Assembly: GCF_008122205.1 (NCBI RefSeq)
Contig: NZ_PHNJ01000018.1
Span: 1-64,000 of the forward strand
Length of the DNA: 64,000 nucleotides
Origin: Natronococcus pandeyae
GTDB taxonomy: Archaea; Halobacteriota; Halobacteria; Halobacteriales; Natrialbaceae
Direction: 5' to 3'
The notes beneath the pieces are model-generated. The model had not been told where the DNA came from. It did no database searches and worked only from the letters and a program-made list of their open reading frames with translations. The translations under genes were made by a program, and so were the position numbers. Positions 35,114 to 44,280 of this stretch are shown piece by piece; position 1 is the stretch's first letter; every line of letters begins with the position of its first letter.

Positions 35114-35600
35114 CATGGATGGCCTGTTGCACGTTTTCCTTCCGCTCACGATCGTGTGTGTCCTCTGCACGGAGCTATTCGAACGGAAGTGGTCCTAGTC
35201 ATTGGGTTCGTTGGTCTGTTCCCCGACTTCAATAAATTCCTGGGTATACCGGGCCTATTCCATTCGTTCGTTTCACTGGTTCCGGTTTGCGTGACCCTGC
35301 TCGCAACGGAATACACGTGGCGGAGAGAGATCACCTACAGCAGCCTCAGCGTGTTCTTCATCGCGAGTCACCTCGCGCTCGATCTCATCGACAGAAGTGG
35401 CGTGTATCCACCTTATCCGATCGTCGAAACCGGAATCGGACTTACGTACTCGATGGAAATCGTCTTGGCGCGGGGCGGATCGACGTTGCCGTGCAAGGGT
35501 AGCCAGTACAGTGTTCTCGACGACGCCTCGGGCCGGGTTCGAAACTGATGCAGCCGTTGAGACGAACCCGTACGGACTTGTCGAGTTAGACTCGAGTAAT
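35114..35600 (+). pseudogene. YdjM/DUF457-like membrane hydrolase, frameshifted
   Basis: The natural start ATG 35114 reads MDGLLHVFLPLTIVCVLCTE, then stops. In another frame the rest follows: VVLVIGFVGLFPDFNKFLGI, PGLFHSFVSLVPVCVTLLAT, SHLALDLIDRSG and VETGIGLTYSMEIVLA. A second shift near 35520 is needed to reach PRAGFETDAAVETNPYGLVE. YdjM-like proteins are polytopic membrane metal-dependent hydrolases with N-terminal His and a DxD/FPD motif, here FPDFN. At least two frameshifts make it non-functional. Confidence 0.75.
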
Positions 35601-35647
35601 ATCGTGACCCAGCCGAGAAAACCAGTTAATTCAGTTGCGGATGTCCC

Positions 35648-37033
35648 TCAGTCTAGGCAGGTGCTCAGATAGAACGAGTGGAAGATGGTCTCTAGGCCGA
35701 GGATGATCGCCGTCACGGCTAGGAGATTCGCCGGCACGAACGGAACGGCGGAGAACCCGCTCGCGATCCACTCTAAGAATAGGTAGCCGGCGTACACCGC
35801 ACCGAGTCCGAAGAGGAGCAATCCGAAGGAAGCCCCGTACTCGAGCTGGAATCGTGATTCAATCGCCCGCGAAATTCGATCGTTCGGCTTTCTGACCGGA
35901 TCGGTCGTCGCGGCGCTAAACAACGTGAGAGAACTAACCTGATACCCGAGTATCGTAAGCAGACTTCCCGCGATCATCGTGTGCGTCCCGAACATGACCG
36001 GCCCGGGTTGAATATTGAAAAACGAAAGTCCCATGAGTAAAAGTCCGAATCCGAGTGAGATGAGGCCGGGGATGGCATAGAGATAGGATGGACAGTTCAT
36101 GAGCATGAACTTCACATGGCGCCATCCGTCGCGGAAACTGTCAAGTTCGGCCTCGCCTTCCCGTTCATGGTAGGTGATGGGCACCTCCTCGATGCGAAGT
36201 CCCTGCGTGGCTGCGTTCATGACCATTTCGCTGGCGAACTCCATTCCGGGACTTTGCAACTCGAGTGACTCGAGTGCCTCTCTCGTAAACACGCGGAATC
36301 CGCTGTGGGCGTCACTGACGTCTGCATTATAGAAGATGTTCAGGAATCGGGTCAACACCGGATTCCCGATGTACTTGTGAAGCGGCGGCATCGCATCGGG
36401 TTCGATCTCTCCTTCGAGTCGACTCCCGAGAACCATGTCCGCGCGGTCGTTTTCGACCGGTTCGAGCAACTTCGGCAGATCCCCGAAATCGTACGTTGTG
36501 TCCGCATCGCCCATCACGATGATGTCGCCACGGACGTGTTCGAACCCGTACTGGTATGCCGCCCCGTAGCCGAGTTCGTTCGGTTCGACGACGATCGCGC
36601 CCATCTGTTGGGCTATCTCTGGCGTCCGATCGCTCGAGCTATCGCTGACGATCACTTCGGCTAGTATCTCTAGGTCCTCAACGACCGATCGTATTTTCGT
36701 GAGGCATTTCTGGACCCCCCTCTCTTCGTTTTTGGTCGGCAGGACGAAACTGAGATACGGCTGTTCATCGCTGTCTGCCTGAAGTAGTCTTCCGACCGAC
36801 GAATCGTGCTCGAGGGTACCGGCAGCCGAGTGTGCCGGATTGAGGCTCTTTGTTCCCCCGTCCGCAGACTTCGGCGACCGATTTGTCTGTAGGATCACCT
36901 CACCACACTCCACGCACACATGGCGATCGTCGATTGTAACGGCACCCGGTGCATTGCATGAGACACACTTGATTTGTGCGTCCCGCACTGACAGTGGATA
37001 TCGCCCCATACCCCCTATGAGGGGCATGGCCAA
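35648..37033 (-). CDS. GT2 glycosyltransferase with N-terminal zinc ribbon and C-terminal membrane domain
   Basis: A 461-residue protein. Residues 20-45 form a zinc ribbon with C23-x2-C26-x13-C40-x2-C43, reminiscent of the TFIIB ribbon. Residues about 92-310 are a GT-A fold of the dolichol-phosphate-mannose-synthase type: SFVLPTKNEERGVQKCL, then the nucleotide/metal site VMGDADTTYDFGDLPKLLEP. C-terminal hydrophobic segments number four, around GLISLGFGLLLMGLSFF, MIAGSLLTILGYQVSSL, FGLLLFGLGAVYAGYLF and AVTAIILGLETIFHSFY. It probably loads a lipid carrier with sugar for surface glycosylation. ATG 37009 is an alternative start that deletes 8 residues. Confidence 0.88.
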   Translation of the reverse strand: MAMPLIGGMGRYPLSVRDAQIKCVSCNAPGAVTIDDRHVCVECGEVILQTNRSPKSADGGTKSLNPAHSAAGTLEHDSSVGRLLQADSDEQPYLSFVLPTKNEERGVQKCLTKIRSVVEDLEILAEVIVSDSSSDRTPEIAQQMGAIVVEPNELGYGAAYQYGFEHVRGDIIVMGDADTTYDFGDLPKLLEPVENDRADMVLGSRLEGEIEPDAMPPLHKYIGNPVLTRFLNIFYNADVSDAHSGFRVFTREALESLELQSPGMEFASEMVMNAATQGLRIEEVPITYHEREGEAELDSFRDGWRHVKFMLMNCPSYLYAIPGLISLGFGLLLMGLSFFNIQPGPVMFGTHTMIAGSLLTILGYQVSSLTLFSAATTDPVRKPNDRISRAIESRFQLEYGASFGLLLFGLGAVYAGYLFLEWIASGFSAVPFVPANLLAVTAIILGLETIFHSFYLSTCLD

Positions 37034-37371
37034 TGTTATGTAATAACACGATGGTATCTATCATCTATAACATATTAAAAATAGTGGCATTTTTCCTCCG
37101 GAGTTCACGTGGTCGACGGATAGCAAACCGAGAATTACTATCATCAGAACAACTTATAATATCTGAATTATCAGTTTAGATATACAATCTTCATTTTCTA
37201 TATATGACGCCAAGCCAGAGTTCTAACAAACGTACTAGCCTCGCCTGAGGGCACACACGAGAAATCAGATTGAGTTGCAAAACCTCATCGGAAGCGATCG
37301 CCTTTGTCTAGGAGAAACCCTAAGAATGACTGGAAAGTAGTATATCAAGCAGATAATAGAAGGCCGGGTAA
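37034..37371. other. A/T-rich divergent intergenic region
   Basis: No gene. It is strongly A/T-rich. It should hold the divergent promoters of the GT2 and DUF7344-like genes; several TATA-like tracts are present, so I cannot choose one. Confidence 0.45.
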
Positions 37372-37911
37372 ATGGACTCAGAAATAATTCATAGCGACGA
37401 CCGTTCAGGAGAGAGTATTTCACGCACAAGTATATTTGAGATACTAAGCAATGATCGTCGTCGATATGTTCTGGAATACTTAGAACAAACAGAAGACGGG
37501 ACCGCAGACCTCAGAGAACTCGTTGATTACGTTGCGATTCGCGAGACCGGTTTGACCCTCGACGAGGTGAATTATAACGCTCGGAAGAGCGTATACACCT
37601 CACTTCGTCAGTCTCATTTACCAAAATTACACGATACTGGTGTGATCACTTATAATCAGACACGGGGAAAAGCCGAGCTAAACGAATGTGCTGACGACAT
37701 CTACACCTATCTCCAAACAGTCTCCGCGAAAAAAGCGCAACCTCACTGGACATATTTTAGATTAGCTGTCTTGTGTTTCCTCGGTGGAATAGCAGTTTGG
37801 TTAAATATACCTATAATCGAACACATTTCCTGGTCGTACTTGTTTATGCTGTCTATTTCTGCTGTATTCATTACATCTTCAATATTTATATTTTTTGATA
37901 TTCATACATAA
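37372..37911 (+). CDS. DUF7344-like HTH protein with two C-terminal membrane helices
   Basis: A 179-residue protein. Residues about 18-105 are a winged helix: IFEILSNDRRRYVLEYLEQT, LRELVDYVAIRE, then SVYTSLRQSHLPKLHDTGVI. Two hydrophobic segments follow, FRLAVLCFLGGIAVWLNIP and YLFMLSISAVFITSSIFIFF. The arrangement matches haloarchaeal membrane-anchored regulators often found near surface-polymer genes. DNA binding is inferred from the fold. It starts at ATG 37372. Confidence 0.8.
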   Translation: MDSEIIHSDDRSGESISRTSIFEILSNDRRRYVLEYLEQTEDGTADLRELVDYVAIRETGLTLDEVNYNARKSVYTSLRQSHLPKLHDTGVITYNQTRGKAELNECADDIYTYLQTVSAKKAQPHWTYFRLAVLCFLGGIAVWLNIPIIEHISWSYLFMLSISAVFITSSIFIFFDIHT

Positions 37912-38375
37912 TAGACGGGTTAGTGGAGAGTATATTATCCGATCCACACATGGCACTCGACTGTAGATGGAGAGCCGGACAAATCCGATGAGAGAGAATG
38001 ACTTAACCGAACCCGATACCAGGGGTCGTTGACTGATAGAAAAGTGCACGCGAGTATCGTCTCATCCTCATCGAACCTGACTACTCGTTGCCAAGTCGTC
38101 GAGCAACTGAGCGGAAAATCCAAACATTCTCTCCGGTAAAGACTTCTGTTACTGTTCTGAGGCAAGAGCGAATCGTTGCATCTCATCACACTAGCCGTTT
38201 CTCACGGTCGAGAACGGTGGACTGATTGGAAATTTATTAATTCACCCAAAGATGAATATTGGTGCCTTATTCTTTGTTCTACTGGGAGAATGATGCAGCA
38301 GCGATCCAATATACAATTATAGCTGAACAAGAATCGAATACATATGTGCCTTGGAGTTAGCCAATTATCTGGACT
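37912..38375. other. Intergenic region, no gene supported
   Basis: A reverse frame (37935-38189) reads WQRVVRFDEDETILACTFLS, then VNDPWYRVRLSHSL. This has some protein-like character but no family that I recognise and no promoter. I leave it uncalled. Confidence 0.35.
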
Positions 38376-38819
38376 ATGGGCGAGAAATCCACACATTCGA
38401 TCCCGCGGCGGACAGTCTTGAAAGCAACTGGAGTTGGGACCGTCGGAACGATCGCGATGACCGGCAGCGTCAGCGCTCACATGGACGAAGTGCGTTTCTG
38501 CGGGTGTTCACAGGTATGCGTTCGCGGCTCGCAGGGTACTGTTACGGTTCACACGGCAACTAGTACTGACAATGGATTCGATTGTTATTCTGACTCCTTC
38601 GATACGGGGCCGTATGACCGGGACGAAATATTCTGTGTGGGAGTTGGCCAACTTCAAGGAAACCAGATAGTCGCCGTGGCAGATGAAACCAGCGAAATCC
38701 TCTGTAATCCCAATAACTGTGCTCGAAATGCCGTCTCGGAGTGTGCTCCTAGTTGTGTGGACAACGGAAAAGTAAGCAGCGGCCAATGTACTGAAAACCC
38801 GAGACACTGGAACATATAA
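38376..38819 (+). CDS. Tat-exported cysteine-rich small protein
   Basis: A 147-residue protein. IPRRTVLKATGVGTVGTIAM is a Tat signal, cleaved near SVSA-H. The mature ~115 residues carry ten cysteines: FCGCSQVC, DCY, FC, LC, NC, EC, SC and QC, with the block CGCSQVCV and NPNNCARNAV likely conserved. Disulfide bonding outside the cell is expected. Halocins of the C8 type are also Tat-exported with ten cysteines, but the spacing differs, so I do not call it a halocin. It may be a secreted effector or a metal binder. Confidence 0.72.
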   Translation: MGEKSTHSIPRRTVLKATGVGTVGTIAMTGSVSAHMDEVRFCGCSQVCVRGSQGTVTVHTATSTDNGFDCYSDSFDTGPYDRDEIFCVGVGQLQGNQIVAVADETSEILCNPNNCARNAVSECAPSCVDNGKVSSGQCTENPRHWNI

Positions 38820-39006
38820 TAGTCCAATCTACTTTTCGGGCACTCAATTATGAGATATTATAAAACAACCTAATGCTTGGTATACCATTGATCTGCCTTC
38901 ATCGACAGTTACAGCGAGTTACACCTAGCGTTTCACGACCAGGGGAGTAGTTGACGGTTCTAGAGCCTAGAAAAAGCTATTTCGAGGAGAACGACGAACG
39001 AGACGT

Positions 39007-39228
39007 ATGGGACTGATCGCAATCGGAGAGTTCGCGGGCGCTTCGCCCGACGTACTGGAGCTGGGCGGTCTGTTCACCGCCCTCGCTGCCGTCGTTCTGC
39101 TGGCGTACCTGAACTTGCTTGACGCCGCACCAGATGATTACGGAGCGATCCGAATAACGACTATCGCCGCCATCACCCCGCTCGTTCTCACGTTTGGGCT
39201 CTACCTGCTCAGCTTCCTCGTCTCGTAG
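39007..39228 (+). CDS. Small two-helix membrane protein
   Basis: A 73-residue protein with two hydrophobic segments (LGGLFTALAAVVLLAYLNLL and TTIAAITPLVLTFGLYLLSF) joined by a polar loop. No family recognised. It starts at ATG 39007 and ends 138 nt before the aminotransferase. Confidence 0.6.
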   Translation: MGLIAIGEFAGASPDVLELGGLFTALAAVVLLAYLNLLDAAPDDYGAIRITTIAAITPLVLTFGLYLLSFLVS

Positions 39229-39366
39229 ACCGATCCGGTTGCCCATAGCTAACGACTGGAGCGCCGACTAGAAGCCAGAGGGAACGACATCGGCTGCACA
39301 ACCTATAAGCACTCTGCTACCGCGTCAATAGACATCACTTCCGACGACCCCGACCGCGCGGAACAT

Positions 39367-40452
39367 GTGATCCCGGCCTACGAACCCTGGCTCGGCGAGC
39401 GCGAACGTGAGCTGGTGACCCGTGCCGTCAGCAGCGGCTGGGTCTCGCCTGTCGGCGACTTCATTGAGGAGTTCGAACGATCGTTCGCCGAGTTCGTCGG
39501 CACCGAACATGCGATAGCGACGTCCAGCGGCACGGCGGCGCTCCACCTCGCGCTAGTCGCAGCGGATATCGAGATGGGGGACGAGGTGATCGTGCCCGAC
39601 CTCACGTGGATCGCCTGCGCGAACGCAGTGCGATACGCGGGCGCGGACCCCGTCTTCGCAGACGTCGATCCGGAGACGCTGACACTCCAGCCGGAGCGCG
39701 TTCGTGACGTCGTCTCGTCCGAAACCGCGGCGATCCTGCCCGTACACCTGTACGGCCATCCCTGCCAGATGGACCGACTCGTCGAGATTGCCCGAGAGTA
39801 CGACGCACTCGTGATCGAGGACTGCGCGGAAGCTCACGGAGCCGAGTATCGGAACCGGACCGTCGGAAGTATCGGCGACGTCGGCTGTTTCAGCTTCTAC
39901 GGCAACAAGATGATTACGACCGGACAGGGAGGGATGGTCACGACTGACGACGACGAACTCGCCGAACGCCTGCGACTGTACAATCGAGACGGGATGTCGA
40001 CAGAGCGGACGTACTATCACCCGGTCATCGGGTACAACTATCGGATGTCGAACGTCCACGCCGCGATCGGCGTCGGCCAGTTGGGACGCATCGACGAGAT
40101 CGTCGAGCGAAAACGCGCGATCGCGAATCGGTATCGGGATCGGCTTACCAGCCACGACGTGACGCTGACAGATGAGCGATCGTGGGCCACGTCTGTGTTC
40201 TGGATGAACACGGTCATGTTCGATTCGCCGGACACCCGTGATCTGGCCGTCGACGTACTCGAGGCCGACGGCATCGAAACGCGGCCGCTATTCTATCCGT
40301 TACACCGCCAGCCGCCGTACGCGGAGTCGAAGCGTGGCACGATCACCGTCGCCTCTGACCGGTACCGCCGCGGGCTCAATCTCCCGTCCGGACCAACGCT
40401 GCGAGACGCGGAGATCGACCGCATTTGCGATCGTCTTGCGACGCTCGAATGA
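39367..40452 (+). CDS. DegT/DnrJ/EryC1/StrS PLP-dependent sugar aminotransferase
   Basis: A 361-residue class-V-like aminotransferase. It starts at GTG 39367 (VIPAYEPWLGERERELV). The PLP pocket has ATSSGTAALH, the Asp in VIEDCAEAHGAEY and the lysine in FSFYGNKMITTGQGGM (about K181). The family makes 4-amino or 3-amino dideoxy sugars such as perosamine from NDP-keto-sugars. Placement among glycosylation genes fits a surface amino sugar. No SDR or epimerase partner is adjacent. Confidence 0.93.
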   Translation: MIPAYEPWLGERERELVTRAVSSGWVSPVGDFIEEFERSFAEFVGTEHAIATSSGTAALHLALVAADIEMGDEVIVPDLTWIACANAVRYAGADPVFADVDPETLTLQPERVRDVVSSETAAILPVHLYGHPCQMDRLVEIAREYDALVIEDCAEAHGAEYRNRTVGSIGDVGCFSFYGNKMITTGQGGMVTTDDDELAERLRLYNRDGMSTERTYYHPVIGYNYRMSNVHAAIGVGQLGRIDEIVERKRAIANRYRDRLTSHDVTLTDERSWATSVFWMNTVMFDSPDTRDLAVDVLEADGIETRPLFYPLHRQPPYAESKRGTITVASDRYRRGLNLPSGPTLRDAEIDRICDRLATLE

Positions 40453-40589
40453 ACCGAACTCGAAGTAGTGCGCCGATCGAGCGACCTGAACCCGTGAGGG
40501 CTATCACCGTCGATGTTGGCCTCGAGGACTAACGATGCGCGGGTTCGAGTGCCACCGCGGCGGTAGCGGGATCAGTCAGATCAATGCGC

Positions 40590-41396
40590 TCACGCGATGA
40601 ACGGGCCGAGAATCGAGCCGTGAACGGCAAGGAAGCCGAAGAGAAACACGTTCAGGAACCCGTGCAGTACGATGACTGTAAGGAGGCTTCCGGTTCGGTC
40701 GTACAGGACCCCGAACGCGAATCCGATGACGAAGGCGAACGCGACGAGCTCCGGAACTCCGTGTCCCGAGTGCATGGCCGCGAAGAGGACGCTGGCCAGC
40801 GTGATCCCGCTCCACCGACCGAGATAGTCCACGAACGCTCCCTGCACCAGCCCCCGAAAGAGGAGTTCTTCGACGAGCGCGACGAAACCGATCATCACGA
40901 CGGCGAACAGTACGATCTGCGGTCCCGTCCAGCTTCCGACGAACGGATCCGGCTGGTACAGTGCGTACTCGAACTCTGCGAGGACGAACGCGATGGGGAT
41001 GGTGATCGGGATCGAGAACAGCCCGAGTTTCCATCCGACCGTCACCTTGGTCGCTCCCCACGGGCCGGCGACCAAGAGAACGGCGAGCAACAGGACGCCG
41101 TATATCGGCACGATCGACGCTAGCGGAGCGTCGAAGAGCGCTGGCATCCCGAGATTGACGATCCGAAACACCGGTAAGAGGGCGATGACCTGACAGAGGC
41201 TCGTTACGGTCCGCAGCCGGACAGGAACGAACGCGCACAGCAAGAGTACCAGAAAATGTCCCCACAGCGCGATCGCAACGCTACCGGCGTAGAGTGCTGA
41301 TTCGCTGAGAACGATCCCGATCGCCGCTACGCCGATGAGGAGCGTGGTCGGGTTCAAATCGATGTTCGCCACCGGCGTCATTTCTCGGATGCTCAT
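40590..41396 (-). CDS. CPBP-family intramembrane metalloprotease
   Basis: About 268 residues from ATG 41396 (the longer frame to 41459 lacks support). It is polytopic, with around seven hydrophobic segments. Motifs are EELLFRGLVQG (motif 1, Glu-Glu), AAMHSGHGVPELVAF (motif 2, His) and VIVLHGFLNVFLFG (motif 3, HxxxN). CPBP proteases relate to CAAX-prenyl endopeptidases and bacteriocin-processing or immunity proteins. The substrate is unknown. Confidence 0.9.
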   Translation of the reverse strand: MSIREMTPVANIDLNPTTLLIGVAAIGIVLSESALYAGSVAIALWGHFLVLLLCAFVPVRLRTVTSLCQVIALLPVFRIVNLGMPALFDAPLASIVPIYGVLLLAVLLVAGPWGATKVTVGWKLGLFSIPITIPIAFVLAEFEYALYQPDPFVGSWTGPQIVLFAVVMIGFVALVEELLFRGLVQGAFVDYLGRWSGITLASVLFAAMHSGHGVPELVAFAFVIGFAFGVLYDRTGSLLTVIVLHGFLNVFLFGFLAVHGSILGPFIA

Positions 41397-41589
41397 AAAC
41401 GATCCTAAGCTTGGACGCGTCCGGGTAAAGAACGTGGTGGGTATACTAACGAGGCCCATGAGTCCTAGGATGATTTCGATTCTGATTCGGTTTCAAGCTC
41501 GTTCGCTGCCAACGGCCACGATGGCTGTACATTCGCTCCGCCGGATAATGAGACCCATTCTTCTATCATCCGGTTCGATCCCGATTTCC

Positions 41590-42111
41590 TCAAAAGCTGG
41601 CCGTCTACAACGTGAAACAGTCCTGTACAGCGCACTGGACGGCATCGTTGAGGAAGCTCTGCGTTACGACTGTATGGTATGTGTTCGAGGAGCTGGACGG
41701 CATCCGTGAGCGACTGTCTGAAGCTGCATGACATTCCGAGTGAGCGTTCGACCGCTTGTACGCCTACGTCGAGTACAAACCGAGGCAAAAGGCCTGTGCG
41801 TGGATACTACGAACCCGAAGAGCACCAGCAAGCGGTGTGCCGAGTGTGGGTTCATTCACGACGACGACCGCCTGAGTAGGGACACGTTCGAGTGCCAGAA
41901 GTGCGGGAATCGGAATCACGCCGACTACAACGCTGCCAAGAATGTGGCAGTCGTGTATTTCCGTCGTGAGCAACAGTCTTCACGGTGGAGGGGTGTCAGT
42001 CAATACGCCCTGAAGTACGGGATAATGACGCCGAACTGGGGATACACCTCGTACGCTGAGGCGTCAGAGGCCGAGTCTGCGGACAAGCCCCACCTACTTC
42101 GCTCGCCCTGA
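41590..42111 (+). pseudogene. TnpB remnant (C-terminal half, frameshifted)
   Basis: The sequence reads LYSALDGIVEEALRYDCMV in one frame and FEELDGIRERL in another. From 41728 it reads LCVDTTNPKSTSKRCAECGF, then FECQKCGNRNHADYNAAKNV. That is the RuvC-III/zinc-finger end of TnpB, with CxxC pairs and the DYNAA block. At least two frameshifts and missing N-terminal half make it dead. The 3' end reaches TGA 42109-42111, just before the hairpin at 42088-42135. Confidence 0.85.
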
Positions 42112-42135
42112 CGCGCTCACTCGTTGAGGGTGGGG
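42088..42135. repeat. Right-end hairpin of the TnpB remnant (omega-RNA end)
   Basis: Arms CCCCACC (42088-42094) and GGTGGGG (42129-42135) enclose G/C-rich sequence that overlaps the end of the dead tnpB. IS200/IS605 right ends carry such hairpins and encode the guide RNA. Confidence 0.5.
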
Positions 42136-42157
42136 TAGTTGACCCATTCTGGCAGCA

Positions 42158-42386
42158 CGATTTACCGGACCTGAGGGGACAGTGTCCACGTACGAAGGAA
42201 GTGCTCGGTGCAGCGATTGGATCGAACGATCTCCGGACACGCTATCGTCGGGGACGCCGTTGCCGTCGACGGTACTGACTGGGGTGACATACCCCCGCGT
42301 TCGATCTCCCCGATTGCGAGGTACTCGTCCTTGACTGCGATGGTGCGGAGACGACCGTATTGCGCGAGCTGAACATACCTATCTGA
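42158..42386 (+). pseudogene. FkbM-type methyltransferase remnant
   Basis: Three frames combine: RFTGPEGTVSTYEGSAR, then SGHAIVGDAVAVDGTDWGDI, then FDLPDCEVLVLDCDGAETTV, LRELN and a stop at 42384-42386. The block DCxVLxLDCxGAE is typical of haloarchaeal FkbM-family methyltransferases. At least two frameshifts break it, and its 5' part is gone. It abuts the right end of the TnpB remnant, which may have disrupted it. Confidence 0.55.
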
Positions 42387-42582
42387 ATGATAGTCGTTAA
42401 AGTTTATCTGTTGTTTGGATCGGACGTAGAGACCCTGGCCGACATTCTGCCGGGACCGGTACTGCATTGAGGAGACGATTGTTGAGGGCGCTGACGGGGA
42501 CACCGTAGTACTATATGCGACAGCGTCTTAGAACGAGGGTGATCGGCCACCGGCCTGCTCCGGTTTGACGCCACCCAGATCG

Positions 42583-43029
42583 ATGAGAACGAACCCAAAA
42601 ACGATACTCACCGTCGCACTTGGACTTGCCCTTCTAGTGTCTCTCGGCGGAGTCGGATACGTCGCTGTAACTCCGCAGGAGTACCCCGAAGACGCCTTCA
42701 CCGAATTCTATGTCCTCGACGCCACTGGCGAGGCTGATGAGTATCCTACGAACCTCTCCGTCGATGAATCGGGGACGATCATTGTCGGCGTCACCAATCA
42801 CGAGTTTGAGGAGAAGACCTACACGATCGTGCTCGTACTGGATGATAACGTGGTTGATCATGAAACGCTGACTCTCGATCACGAGCAGACGTGGGAGGAC
42901 CCGTTCTTGTTCTCTCCCGACGACGAGGGGGAATTCGAACTGGAAATCCTCCTGTATGAAAGTGAGTCTCCGAATCTCCAGGACGAACCATATCGGAGCC
43001 TTCAGCTTCAGGTTACGGTTACCGAGTGA
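42583..43029 (+). CDS. DUF1616-type membrane-anchored protein
   Basis: About 148 residues from ATG 42583. A single N-terminal hydrophobic segment (TILTVALGLALLVSLGGVGY) anchors an exported beta-sandwich domain. That domain reads TEFYVLDATGEADEYPTNLS, then GTIIVGVTNHEFEEKTYTIV and QTWEDPFLFSPDDEGEFELE. It matches the C-terminal domain of DUF1616 proteins, which occur in archaeal surface-polymer loci. Function unknown. Confidence 0.82.
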   Translation: MRTNPKTILTVALGLALLVSLGGVGYVAVTPQEYPEDAFTEFYVLDATGEADEYPTNLSVDESGTIIVGVTNHEFEEKTYTIVLVLDDNVVDHETLTLDHEQTWEDPFLFSPDDEGEFELEILLYESESPNLQDEPYRSLQLQVTVTE

Positions 43030-43292
43030 CGAGGCTGGTGCCATTGCAACCCCGGTTCGTCGGTTGGATGCTGTGAAGCGTACTCTTGTCTGGGAGTCAT
43101 AACGATGGACGAACGGCATATCGACGGCTGATCGCGTTCGATCCGCTGGGACGGATCCGGACGAACTAGACTAGACTGCACTCGAGTGGACCGAACTGGA
43201 TCCGGGGCGCTTTTGAGTTCGCGTTCATCGAGGTCCGAAATGGAGCTCTCAAGATCAATACTTATGCGCGACGCCCGTATCGTACGTCGGCG

Positions 43293-44216
43293 ATGCGCTC
43301 CCAACTCGAGGCGAGGCTCGACCGACAACAGATCGGGCTAGGAGCGACGAGTGGCATCGTGTACGCCGGCGTCGCACTGGGTATCGGCGGGGTCGTCGTC
43401 GGGTCACCCGTTCCGTCGATTCGGCCTGCAACCGCGCTCCCGGTCGTGTTTGGACTTCTTTTCGGTCCGTCAGGCGCCGTCGGTACCGCCGTCGGCGCCG
43501 CGATTTCGGGGCTCATCGGCGTCGGTTTCGAGCCGCTACTCTTCTTCGAGTTCCTCGCTACGCTCACGCTTGGTATCATGAGTTATGCGCTCTGGGGCCG
43601 GTACGGCCGACTCTCAAGCGGGGAGCCGCCGGCCATGGGAGCGCCCGCGCAGCTCCTGGAGTTCAGCGTCGTCGGAATTACCGCGGCAGCAGTCAACGCG
43701 GCGATTCTCGCCTGGGGACTCGAACTCCTCGGCGCGTTTCCGTTCTTCGTAACCGTGGTCCGCACGATGGGCAGCGCGTCCGTCGCGATCCTCCTCTTTG
43801 GACCGCCGCTCCTCTACGCCCTTTATCCGATCGTGCAATCACGCGGCCTGACGTATCACGGAACGGCCGTCCGATCGGCCCAACCGACAGACGGAGATGG
43901 TGTCACGACCGTGATCATCGTCGCCGTTGTCGGTTGCTGGCTACTCGTCGGAACCGTTCTCAGCGTTGGGGCCCACGCGTTCGGCGCGATTCCGACAGAG
44001 TCGCTCGCGAAGCATGTCACCGAGCGGGTCGCCCACGAACGATCGTGGCTCCTCCTATTCGGGTGGGCCGGACAGGTCGCGCTCGGTACCGTAGCGCTGT
44101 TTCTCGTTCTCCGGTACGCCGCGACGCTCGGGCTCGGTTTCGCGTCGCGCCACGGCGATGCCGCGCCACGCCGTCCCGATCCCGCGTCGGACCGCGACGA
44201 CCGCGAACCGGACTAG
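43293..44216 (+). CDS. Polytopic membrane protein (possible transporter-like), unknown substrate
   Basis: A 307-residue protein with about seven or eight hydrophobic segments. One stretch reads FGLLFGPSGAVGTAVGAAIS, GLIG, as in S-components of ECF-type vitamin transporters. No ATPase or T-component is adjacent, so this remains a guess. The C-terminus is Asp/Arg-rich. It is followed after 64 nt by the GMC-oxidoreductase subunit gene in the same direction. Confidence 0.65.
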   Translation: MRSQLEARLDRQQIGLGATSGIVYAGVALGIGGVVVGSPVPSIRPATALPVVFGLLFGPSGAVGTAVGAAISGLIGVGFEPLLFFEFLATLTLGIMSYALWGRYGRLSSGEPPAMGAPAQLLEFSVVGITAAAVNAAILAWGLELLGAFPFFVTVVRTMGSASVAILLFGPPLLYALYPIVQSRGLTYHGTAVRSAQPTDGDGVTTVIIVAVVGCWLLVGTVLSVGAHAFGAIPTESLAKHVTERVAHERSWLLLFGWAGQVALGTVALFLVLRYAATLGLGFASRHGDAAPRRPDPASDRDDREPD

Positions 44217-44280
44217 GACTACTAGCGATCGCATACCCGGCCCGGAAACATCTTTGTCGGCATCTGTCCACGGACTGACC

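Noticed and set aside
37935-38189. Reverse frame with WQRVVRFDEDETILACTFLS
   Set aside because: No family recognised, no promoter, no second copy; may be a decayed gene but unsupported.
38376-38819. Naming the Cys-rich protein a halocin
   Set aside because: Cys count matches halocin C8 but the spacing does not; no immunity gene is evident.
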